Source: Acidobacteriota bacterium
Lineage (GTDB): Bacteria; Actinomycetota; Actinomycetes; Actinomycetales; Microbacteriaceae
Length of the DNA: 64,000 nucleotides
Reading direction: 5' to 3'
NCBI GenBank assembly: GCA_019351995.1
Contig: JABBOD010000005.1
Span: forward strand, 24,841 to 88,840
In this document: positions 43,281-51,319 of the stretch, in pieces
How positions within the stretch are numbered: position 1 is the first letter of the stretch
Layout: each line of letters opens with the position of its first letter
Program-made: the position numbers and the translations under genes
Notes under the pieces: generated by a model
Database searches by the model: none
What the model saw: the letters and a program-made list of their open reading frames with translations, nothing else
Told to the model about the DNA's origin: nothing

Positions 43281-45359
43281 TTGTCTACTGCAACCGCGCC
43301 TCGTACCGCGAACACCCCGGGCCCCGTCCCGGAAGGATCGACGCCGATCATGTCTCATCGGCAGATCCTCCTGGTCATCTACGCGCTGATGGCCGGGATG
43401 TTCCTGTCCTCGCTCGACCAGACGATCGTCGGAACGGCCATTCGAACCATCGGCGACGACCTGCACGGTCTCGACCAGCAGGCGTGGGTGACCACCGCGT
43501 ACCTGATCACCTCGACCATCGCCGTTCCGATTTACGGCAAACTCTCCGACATCTTCGGCCGCCGCCCGCTCTACATCTTCGGCATCGCGGTGTTCCTGGT
43601 CGGCTCGCTGCTCTCGTCGTTCTCGACGTCGATGCTGATGCTTGCCGGCTTCCGCGCCTTCCAGGGCATCGGCGCCGGCGCGCTCATGTCGCTGCCGCTC
43701 GCCATCATGGGCGACATGCTCGCCCCGCGTGAGCGCGCCAAGTACCAGGGCTACTTCCTCGGCGTGTTCGGCATCTCCTCCGTGATCGGCCCGCTCATCG
43801 GCGGTCTCTTCGCCGGGGCGAACCAGATCCTCTTCATCTCCGGATGGCGCTGGGTGTTCCTCATCAACGTCCCGATCGCCCTCTTCGCGCTCTTCATGGT
43901 GATCCGCTTCCTGCACCTGCCCAAGTTCCACGCGAACTCCGCGCCGCGCATCGATTGGTGGGGCGCCTCCGCCGTTGTTGCCACGCTGGTTCCGATACTC
44001 CTCGTCGCCGAGCAGGGTCGCAGCTGGGGCTGGACCTCGGCCGGGTCGATCGCCTGCTACGTGATCGGCGGTCTGGGTCTGATCGGCTTCCTGGTCGCGG
44101 AAACGCTGATGAAAGACGACGCGATCATCCCGCTGCGCCTCTTCCACTCGCGCGTCTTCTCGATGGCCACCATCATGGGGGTGCTCGTCGGATTCGGCAT
44201 GTTCGGCGCTCTGCTCACCCTGCCGCTGTACCTGCAGATCGTTTTCGGGCTGAGCCCGACCGCATCCGGCTTCGCCACGCTGCCGCTGATGGCGGGCCTC
44301 CTGCTCGCCTCGATCGGATCCGGCCAGATCATCGCCCGCACCGGCAAGTACCGCATCTTCCCGGTGACCGGAACGCTCATCACCGGAGTCGGCTTCCTGC
44401 TGTTGACCTTCCTCACCATCGACAAGCCGCTCTGGTTCACCATGATCGCGATGTTCTGCATCGGTCTCGGCCTCGGCCAACTGATGCAGACACTCACCCT
44501 CGCCAGCCAGAGTTCGGTCCAGGCGAACCAGATGGGCGTTGCCACCGGCGCCGCGACCTTCTTCCGCCAAATCGGTGGAACGCTCGGGGTCGCCGTACTG
44601 CTCTCGGTGCTCTTCGGCGTTCTCCCGACGAACATCGTGCACGCGACCGCCAACGAAGCGACCCTCAGCTCCGCGTTGGATGCCGCCCTGACCCCGAGCG
44701 TCGCGACCGCACCGGCCAACAAGGCCATCATGAAGCAGCTCTGGACCCCGATCACGACCCCGATCGAGACCGGCATTCAGACGCAACTCGATGCCGGGGT
44801 CGCGAAGGCCACGGCAGCGGCCGATGCCGCCGTCACCGCGCGGGTGACCGCGGCGGTCGACAAGCAGGTCGCCGCTGGCGCCATCCCGGCGGCCGCGGCT
44901 CCCGCACTCATCCGCCAGCAGGTGGCGGCCGCGACGCCGGGAGCCGAAGCTGCCGCTCGTGCGGCGGTCGCGAAATCGGCGCACGCCAACGTCGTCGGCG
45001 ACCGGGTGTCGGTGGACTTCGCGAATGCGAGCCAACGCAGCTTCTATGTCGACAAGCTGACCCCGGCCCTGGTCACGAAGATCAACAGCGGAACGTCCGC
45101 GGCGTCCTCGTCGAGCACCAGTGCGTCGAGTGACACGTCCTTCCTCAACGGCGCAGACCCCCGTCTGAGCAAGCCGTTCCTGGTCGGCTTCAACTCCTCG
45201 GTGATCACCGTCTACTGGATCGGATTCGGCGTGATCATGCTGGCGTTCCTCCTCAGCCTGTTCTTCCGAGTCCCGCCGCTGCGGACCCGGTCGGCCCTGC
45301 AGGAGCGAGCGGATGCCGCCGGCGTCACCGAGACCGGAAGCATCCAGAGCATGGCGTGA
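43281..45359 (+). CDS. MFS transporter, DHA2 (EmrB/QacA-type) drug exporter with large external loop
   Basis: A 692-residue exporter starting TTG at 43281 with AAGGA five bases upstream; ATG 43350 is the fallback. It has 14 predicted spans. The family motifs RQILLVIYALMAGMFLSSLDQTIVGTA (motif D1 region) and KLSDIFGRRPLYI (motif A) are clear. Between the last two spans, about residues 475-640, lies an Ala/Thr/Ser-rich external loop (for example TPSVATAPANKAIMK). Drug substrates are unknown. The TetR gene follows by 10 bp. Confidence 0.9.
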   Translation: MSTATAPRTANTPGPVPEGSTPIMSHRQILLVIYALMAGMFLSSLDQTIVGTAIRTIGDDLHGLDQQAWVTTAYLITSTIAVPIYGKLSDIFGRRPLYIFGIAVFLVGSLLSSFSTSMLMLAGFRAFQGIGAGALMSLPLAIMGDMLAPRERAKYQGYFLGVFGISSVIGPLIGGLFAGANQILFISGWRWVFLINVPIALFALFMVIRFLHLPKFHANSAPRIDWWGASAVVATLVPILLVAEQGRSWGWTSAGSIACYVIGGLGLIGFLVAETLMKDDAIIPLRLFHSRVFSMATIMGVLVGFGMFGALLTLPLYLQIVFGLSPTASGFATLPLMAGLLLASIGSGQIIARTGKYRIFPVTGTLITGVGFLLLTFLTIDKPLWFTMIAMFCIGLGLGQLMQTLTLASQSSVQANQMGVATGAATFFRQIGGTLGVAVLLSVLFGVLPTNIVHATANEATLSSALDAALTPSVATAPANKAIMKQLWTPITTPIETGIQTQLDAGVAKATAAADAAVTARVTAAVDKQVAAGAIPAAAAPALIRQQVAAATPGAEAAARAAVAKSAHANVVGDRVSVDFANASQRSFYVDKLTPALVTKINSGTSAASSSSTSASSDTSFLNGADPRLSKPFLVGFNSSVITVYWIGFGVIMLAFLLSLFFRVPPLRTRSALQERADAAGVTETGSIQSMA

Positions 45360-45369
45360 TCGAATACCG

Positions 45370-45981
45370 ATGACCATCACCGTTGACGACCACACCGACC
45401 TGCCGGGCCTGCGCGAACGCAAGAAGCAGCAGACCCGGCAGGCGATCCACGAGGCCGCATTCCGCCTGATCGACGAGCAGGGCGTCGATTCCACGACGGT
45501 CGATCAGATCTGCCAGGCGGCCGAGGTGTCGAGCCGCACCTTCTTCAACTACTTTCCGTCCAAGGCGGCGGCGGCGCTCGCTCTTCCCACTGCCACCGTC
45601 AGCGACGAGACGCGGGCTCGCTTCCTCGCGGCCCGCGGTGGGCTGGTCTGGGCGCTCTGCGATGCGGTGGGCAGCGGCACGGAGCTGAGCCCCGACCACG
45701 CACGCATCGCCACGCTGGTCCGCCGGCACCCCGAGTTGCTGACAACACTGTCGGCGATGATGCTCGAGGCGCGGAGTCAGTTCGTCGCGCTCGCGGCGGA
45801 ACGAGCGAGCAGCCAGGAACAGGCCGAACTCGCCGTCACTCTGGTCATGGCAGCCGTCGGGCGCGGAATCCGCGACGAGGACTCCGGCGATTCGCTGGTT
45901 GACCGGCTACGGCACACGGCCGATCAACTGGCCGCGGTCGCCGGGCACGAGATGACTGCGGCGCGCGACCGCTCCTCGTAG
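45370..45981 (+). CDS. TetR family transcriptional regulator of the exporter
   Basis: A 203-residue TetR-family protein: LRERKKQQTRQAIHEAAFRLIDEQGVDSTTVDQICQAAEVSSRTFFNYFPSKAAA is the DNA-binding domain. The C-terminal part is typical of small-ligand sensors. It shares the operon with the DHA2 exporter and likely represses it through the site around 43194-43236. Confidence 0.9.
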   Translation: MTITVDDHTDLPGLRERKKQQTRQAIHEAAFRLIDEQGVDSTTVDQICQAAEVSSRTFFNYFPSKAAAALALPTATVSDETRARFLAARGGLVWALCDAVGSGTELSPDHARIATLVRRHPELLTTLSAMMLEARSQFVALAAERASSQEQAELAVTLVMAAVGRGIRDEDSGDSLVDRLRHTADQLAAVAGHEMTAARDRSS

Positions 45982-46011
45982 ACTCGCCCGGGTGGCGCCC
46001 GGCCGGCCGCA

Positions 46012-46425
46012 TCACTCGGAGCGCGTGGCGCTGATCTCCTCCAGCAGCGCGGTAACCCGTCGCTTGATCTCGTCGCGAATCGGACGCACCGCATCCAGGC
46101 TGAGCCCAGCGGGATCGGTCAGCTCCCAGTCCTCGTAGCGCTTCCCGGGGAACACCGGACAGCTGTCACCACAGCCCATCGTGATGACGACATCCGAATC
46201 GCGCACCTGCTCGGTGGTCATCAACTGGGGCACCGCCTGCGAGATGTCGATGCCTTCCTCGGCCATCACGGCGATCGCCATCGGGTTGATCTGATTTCCG
46301 GGTTCCGAGCCACCCGAGCGGACCTCGACGGAACCTCCTGAGAGCGTGCGCATGAATCCAGCAGCCATCTGGGAGCGGCCGGCATTGTGCACGCAGACGA
46401 AGAGAACGATGGGCTTGTCGGACAT
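46012..46425 (-). CDS. arsC: Arsenate reductase, low-molecular-weight phosphatase type
   Basis: A 137-residue ArsC: the phosphatase loop CVHNAGRSQMAAGF at residues 11-24 gives the first catalytic Cys, and the second redox Cys pair lies in MGCGDSCPVFPG near residues 83-90. It reduces arsenate to arsenite with thioredoxin or mycothiol. It is 15 kb from the arsR-arsD-arsA genes and alone on its strand here, so it probably has its own control. Confidence 0.9.
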   Translation of the reverse strand: MSDKPIVLFVCVHNAGRSQMAAGFMRTLSGGSVEVRSGGSEPGNQINPMAIAVMAEEGIDISQAVPQLMTTEQVRDSDVVITMGCGDSCPVFPGKRYEDWELTDPAGLSLDAVRPIRDEIKRRVTALLEEISATRSE

Positions 46426-46511
46426 GGGGGTCTCCGGTCACTCAAGGGGACAACCGAATCAGTATGACGTCACACCACGTCCATTCGCCGCCGCCCGCGT
46501 CACTCTCCCGG

Positions 46512-47255
46512 TCAGCCGATACCCGAGGTGCCGAGCAGGCTTCCGATGGCAAACGTCGCGGCAAGTGCCGCAGCGCCACCGATCACGATCCGCACCACGG
46601 CGCGCAGCACGGGGCTTCCGCCGAGGCGAGCCCCCACAACACCCAGAACCGCCAGCGCGACGATCACCGCGACGAAGGTGATCGGGATGCGGACGGAGAG
46701 CGGGAGCAGCAGGATCGCCGCAAACGGCATCACGCCGCCCAGGGTAAACGCGAGCGCCGAGACCCACGCCGCGTGCCACGCACTGACCACGTCGTCTTCG
46801 GAGATGTTGAGCTCCATGATGAGGTGCGCGCGCAAGGCGTCGTGCTCGGTCTGTTCCACCGCGACGGACCGGGCCGTCGCCGACGACAGCCCCTGCCGCT
46901 CGTAGAGACCGACCAGTTCTTCCAGCTCACCGTCCGGGTCATCCCGAAGTTCGGCTTTCTCTTTCTCGATGAGAGCTTTCTGGCTGTCGCTCTGGCTGCT
47001 CACCGAAACGTACTCGCCCAAGGCCATCGAGATCGCGCCGCCGACCAGGCCCGCGGCGCCCGCCGTGATAATCGCCGGCGTTCCGGCACCGGCGCTGGCG
47101 ACGGTCGCGCCGGCGACGCCCACCACGATCGCCGCCACCGAGACGATGCCGTCGTTGGCGCCGAGAACTCCCGCTCGAAGCCAGTTCAGACGCCCTGACA
47201 TGCTCCCCAGGTGAGGCTCGTTGGGATGGCCGCGAAGCAGTTGTGCAATAGTCAC
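46512..47255 (-). CDS. VIT1/CCC1 transporter family protein
   Basis: A 247-residue membrane protein: LNWLRAGVLGANDGIVSVAAIVVGVAGAT (TM1, VIT1 signature), GGAISMALGEYVSVSSQSDSQKALIEKEK (TM2 and a cytosolic metal-binding helix), and three later spans. VIT1/CCC1 proteins move Fe(II)/Mn(II) out of the cytosol. GTG at 47255 has GGAG upstream. Unlike the gene at the left window edge, it has no ferritin-like domain. Confidence 0.92.
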   Translation of the reverse strand: MTIAQLLRGHPNEPHLGSMSGRLNWLRAGVLGANDGIVSVAAIVVGVAGATVASAGAGTPAIITAGAAGLVGGAISMALGEYVSVSSQSDSQKALIEKEKAELRDDPDGELEELVGLYERQGLSSATARSVAVEQTEHDALRAHLIMELNISEDDVVSAWHAAWVSALAFTLGGVMPFAAILLLPLSVRIPITFVAVIVALAVLGVVGARLGGSPVLRAVVRIVIGGAAALAATFAIGSLLGTSGIG

Positions 47256-47480
47256 AGGCTCCAAGTTCGCAGGCAGTCATGCCGAGAGCCAGGGTCGAAC
47301 GTCCTGGGAACCCGATCCCGATTCGATTCACGGCGAATCATGCGGGCGGTGAGCCGCTCGCACAGCTCCGTCTGACGAGATTCTCAGCCTTGTCGACGGC
47401 CCAGCGGAGTCTTCACCCAGGCTGGTCCTGCTTGACTGGCAGGCATGTATTTGGCCCGGCGCGGATCTCTGAGGTAGTCC

Positions 47481-49547
47481 GTGTCTTCTGTCGCCGTGCT
47501 GCGATCTGTCGCGCTCGAAGCCGAGTTTCCGGAGACGATAACGCGCCCGCCGACGCCGGTGTGGGCACGGTGGAGCTTGGCCGCCATCATGTCGTCGTCA
47601 GCCGTCCTCTTCTTCGTCGATCTCCTGGCTGCGGGATTCTCCGACTTCTACGCGACCGGCGCCAAGAGCATGTCGGTCAGCTGGCGCGCCTTCTTCTTCG
47701 GCGCCTTCGACCCGAGCGCCACCATCACGCTGGACAAGCTCTCCGGATTCCTGATTCCGCAGGCGCTCTCCGCGCGGCTCTTCGGCTTCAGCGCCTGGTC
47801 CCTGGCCCTGCCACAGGCCATCGAGGGACTGATCACGATTGCCGCCGTGTTCTGGATCGCCAACCGCTGGCTCGGTCCCGCGGGCGCTGTCGCCAGCGCG
47901 ACGCTCTTCGCGTTCACGCCTCTGCTCGTCTCGATGTTCTCCCACCCCATGGAGGACTCGATGCTGACGATGTTCACGGTGCTGAGCGTCGCCGCCTGGC
48001 AGCGAGCCATCGAGACCGACCGATTGCGATGGCTCGTCATCGCCGGGATCTTGGTCGGGCTCGGATTTCAGGCCAAGATGATGCAGTCGTGGCTGATTCT
48101 GCCGGCGTTTGTGGTCGTCTATGCGCTCTGGACTCGCCGAAGCTGGTCCCAGAGGATCCTGCGCGCGGCCGCGCTGTGCGGTGCGGCGGTCGCCGTCTCG
48201 ATCTCCTGGATGACCGCCATCAGTCTCGTGCCCGCGTCAGCCCGACCGTACATCGACGCGACGACCAACAACAACGTCTTCTCGATGGTGTTCGGATACA
48301 ACGGAGTGGACCGGTTCCTGCACGGGATCTTCCCCGGTGCGCTCCCGACGTCGGCGGGTACCGCGCCGATCCCCAGCGACATCAGCCCCGCTGCGCTCCT
48401 CCTCAGAATCGTGAGCCACACGCCGTTCAAGCTCCTTTTCCCGGAGTACGCCTCACAAGTCGGATGGCTGTATCCCGTTGCGGCGGCCGGCGTCGTTCTC
48501 GGCATCCGGCAGTTTCGACACTGGCTGCGCGAGCGGCGAGCCGATGAGGGAGTGGACCGTCTCGCCGGGAGCGAGTCGGGACTGCAGATCACGGTGCAGT
48601 TCGGTCTTGCCTTCGGGGTCACCCTGGCGTTAGTCATGGGCGCCATGAGCCTGCCGCATTCCGCCTACCTGGCCAGCATGGCTCTCCCGCTCGCGCTGCT
48701 GTCCACCTGCGGGGGCATCCTGCTGTGGAGGGAATTCCGAACCGCGTTGTCGCTCTGGCGCTACGCGCTTCCGATCGCGGTCGCGGTCGAGACCCTCTGG
48801 ACAGTCTGGTTACTGACCTCGTACCCGTCCTTCGCCGGCTGGATCATTCCCTCGGTGCTGGTGGTCGGGCTCGCGTCGTCAGCCGGCCTGCTGGCGGTTG
48901 CGAGGGGCAGGCTCGAGTTCACCCGTTTTGCTGCGCCTGTCGCGATCGCCGCGGTCGCGATGGCGCTCGCGGCTCCCCTCACCTGGTCCATCTCCACCGT
49001 GAACCCCGCGTTCGCCGGCAGCTCCAACGACGCCCACGCGGGCCCCTCGAGTGTGTCGGTGTTCGACCCGCCGGTCAGTCCGGCGGTCGACTACGGCACT
49101 GGTCTGAACTCGAACCGGCTCCGCCCCTTCACGGCGACGTTGGAGGCGGCCGCATACGACTACGCGGCCGAGCGGTCATCCGGACGTCAATATGTGCTGG
49201 TCACCGACTCCTGGCGAAGCGCCTCCCCCCTCATCATGGATGGTGCGCCGCGGCTGCTTCCCGCCGGCGGGTACTCGTCCCGCGCACCATCGCTCACCAC
49301 CTCCGACCTGGGAAACCTCGTCAAGCTGGGCAAACTGCGGTTCGTTCTCCTGACCGGGGCGGCCTCGAAGAACAGCGCTCAATCCGCACCGATCACCGAT
49401 TTGCAGCACTGGACCCGCGCCCACTGCTCGCTGGTTCCGGCATCCAAGTTCGACCCTCACAACTATTTGACGGTATCGGGTGCCCCAGACTCGCTCTACG
49501 ACTGTTCGGTCGCACCACCGCAGCCGAGCGCAACGGGAAAGCCATAG
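47481..49547 (+). CDS. GT-C glycosyltransferase, family 39-like (ArnT/PMT type)
   Basis: A 688-residue membrane glycosyltransferase with about 11 spans. The first loop contains FYATGAKSMSVSWRAFFFGAFDPSATITLDKLSG, the equivalent of the family's acidic catalytic loop. The C-terminal 250 residues are soluble and extracytoplasmic (RQYVLVTDSWRSASPLI). It probably transfers a sugar from a polyprenyl-phosphate donor to a surface polymer or protein. GTG at 47481 has GAGG upstream. It starts an operon with two further surface-polymer genes. Confidence 0.87.
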   Translation: MSSVAVLRSVALEAEFPETITRPPTPVWARWSLAAIMSSSAVLFFVDLLAAGFSDFYATGAKSMSVSWRAFFFGAFDPSATITLDKLSGFLIPQALSARLFGFSAWSLALPQAIEGLITIAAVFWIANRWLGPAGAVASATLFAFTPLLVSMFSHPMEDSMLTMFTVLSVAAWQRAIETDRLRWLVIAGILVGLGFQAKMMQSWLILPAFVVVYALWTRRSWSQRILRAAALCGAAVAVSISWMTAISLVPASARPYIDATTNNNVFSMVFGYNGVDRFLHGIFPGALPTSAGTAPIPSDISPAALLLRIVSHTPFKLLFPEYASQVGWLYPVAAAGVVLGIRQFRHWLRERRADEGVDRLAGSESGLQITVQFGLAFGVTLALVMGAMSLPHSAYLASMALPLALLSTCGGILLWREFRTALSLWRYALPIAVAVETLWTVWLLTSYPSFAGWIIPSVLVVGLASSAGLLAVARGRLEFTRFAAPVAIAAVAMALAAPLTWSISTVNPAFAGSSNDAHAGPSSVSVFDPPVSPAVDYGTGLNSNRLRPFTATLEAAAYDYAAERSSGRQYVLVTDSWRSASPLIMDGAPRLLPAGGYSSRAPSLTTSDLGNLVKLGKLRFVLLTGAASKNSAQSAPITDLQHWTRAHCSLVPASKFDPHNYLTVSGAPDSLYDCSVAPPQPSATGKP

Positions 49548-49634
49548 ACCGCGCCTTCCGCGCGTTCCTGTACAAATCTGCAGACGGCCGAGCCGGTACA
49601 TCAAGCTGGCCTGCACGCAGGAGATGTTGAGTAG

Positions 49635-51218
49635 ATGCAGGGCACGAGGGGACGAGGTCAGTTGAGCAGGGTGAGTGTGAACTCGGGAGCGGTTCTCGGA
49701 TCTGCAGAACCGGCCACCCACGGCTCGGCGAATGTTGCGGCGCCCCTCGCACCGGCGACCGGTTCTCCGGTGCGCCCCGCGGTCATCCTCGGACTCATCG
49801 GCACCGTCATCTCGGCGACCGGTTCCTGGATTCCCTCCCTCTGGGGCGACGAGGCCGCAAGCGTGATGGCGGCGGAACGACCGCTGCCCAGCCTGTTCAT
49901 GATGCTGACGCACGTCGACGCGGTGCATGGAACCTATTACTTCTTCTTGCACTTCTGGATTCAGGCATTTGGAGCGTCGCCGTTTTCCGTGCGCCTTCCG
50001 CCCGCCATCGCCGTCGGATTCGCGGTGGCGGGCGTGGTCTTCGTCGTGGCGCGCCTCGGTACGGTTCGCCTGGCGATCCTGGCCGGCGTGATCTGCTGCA
50101 TCCTGCCGCGCGTCACCTACATGGGCGAGGAGACGCGCACCTACGCCTTCAGCGCAGCATACGCTGCGTGGGCGACCTGGGTGCTTGTGAGCCTGGTCCT
50201 GCACCGCCGTCACTCCCGAAAATGGTGGATCGCCTACGCGGTCGTCATGGTTTTCGGCACATACACCTTTCTGTATTTCGGGGTTTTCTTCATCGTCCAC
50301 GGCCTCACTCTCCTGAGCAGCCGCTCGAGCCGGGTTCTCCTCAAACGCTGGCTGGCCTTCTCGGCGATGGCAGTCGCGGCGGCGCTTCCGATCATCGTCG
50401 TGGGATATCTGCAGCGTGACCAGATCGCCTATCTGGCGGACCAGACGACCGTGACCTTCAATGCCATGTCCGTTGGGCTGTGGTTCTGGACCCCCACCTT
50501 CGCCGTGATCGCGTGGGCCCTGATCATCATCGGACTCATCGGCGCTCTGGTGGGGTGGCGCAAGGCCGCACGGCCACCGGGTCTCTCACTCGCGGTCGTG
50601 GCGGCCCTCTGGTTGGTCGTCCCCGGCGTGGTACTGGTGCTCGCCAGCATTCCCCAGAACAGCTTCACCTCGCGATACCTGTCCTATTCCGCCCCCGCGG
50701 CGGCCATCCTGATCGCGCTCGGGATCGCAACCCTCGCGCGCAGCGGCCCGCGGCGAATGATCGCGCTGAGCCTGGTCACGGCGGCGTTCGTGGCACCGAT
50801 CTATCTGGCGCAGCGTACGCCGTATGCCAAAAACGGCAGCGACTGGGCCGAGATCAGCAGCACGGTGGGAGCGCATGCGAAGGCCGGCGATGCGATCGTC
50901 TTCGACGATGGAGCTCGGCCCTCTCGTCGTCCCCGGCTTGCCCTGAACACCTATCCAGCGGGTTTTGTCGGCCTGAAGGACGTGACCCTGAAGACGCCCG
51001 CCGACAAATCCTCGACCTGGTACGACCGCACATACACGGTGGCCGCCGCCGACCACCTCGGACGTTTCAACGGGATCTCCCGGGTGTGGCTGGTGGAGTA
51101 CGTGCTGTCGGGCAGGCCGGATACCTATGGACTCGCCGACCTCAACCAGATGGGCTTCCGCGTCACCGCCGCGTACCGCACGCACTCGAGCCAGATCATC
51201 GAGTTGGTTCGCGGCTAG
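49635..51218 (+). CDS. Membrane glycosyltransferase, GT-C type
   Basis: A 527-residue protein with about 11 spans. SLWGDEAASVMAAERP near residue 70 carries the Asp-Glu pair expected in the first external loop of GT39/GT83-like enzymes, and GEETRTYAFSAAYA follows. The C-terminal part is soluble. Like the upstream gene it would use a lipid-linked sugar. The start is uncertain: ATG 49635 or a downstream GTG near 49674. Confidence 0.82.
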   Translation: MQGTRGRGQLSRVSVNSGAVLGSAEPATHGSANVAAPLAPATGSPVRPAVILGLIGTVISATGSWIPSLWGDEAASVMAAERPLPSLFMMLTHVDAVHGTYYFFLHFWIQAFGASPFSVRLPPAIAVGFAVAGVVFVVARLGTVRLAILAGVICCILPRVTYMGEETRTYAFSAAYAAWATWVLVSLVLHRRHSRKWWIAYAVVMVFGTYTFLYFGVFFIVHGLTLLSSRSSRVLLKRWLAFSAMAVAAALPIIVVGYLQRDQIAYLADQTTVTFNAMSVGLWFWTPTFAVIAWALIIIGLIGALVGWRKAARPPGLSLAVVAALWLVVPGVVLVLASIPQNSFTSRYLSYSAPAAAILIALGIATLARSGPRRMIALSLVTAAFVAPIYLAQRTPYAKNGSDWAEISSTVGAHAKAGDAIVFDDGARPSRRPRLALNTYPAGFVGLKDVTLKTPADKSSTWYDRTYTVAAADHLGRFNGISRVWLVEYVLSGRPDTYGLADLNQMGFRVTAAYRTHSSQIIELVRG

Positions 51219-51319
51219 GCGCGCTTTCGCCAGGCGGAGGTCGACGACGGCCGCCCCGACGCCCGAGCTGGTGCGGATGCCCATGTACCCTTCCACATGT
51301 CGCGACGAGAAGGGGTGCC

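Noticed and set aside
42441..45494. 1017-codon minus-strand frame across DedA and the DHA2 exporter
   Set aside because: Composition is His/Arg/Glu-rich shadow sequence, and both underlying genes are well supported on other frames.
50480..51319. 280 extra codons in front of the TagF-GT4 fusion
   Set aside because: They overlap the GT-C gene in another frame and lack domain features; ATG 51320 has AAGGGG upstream.
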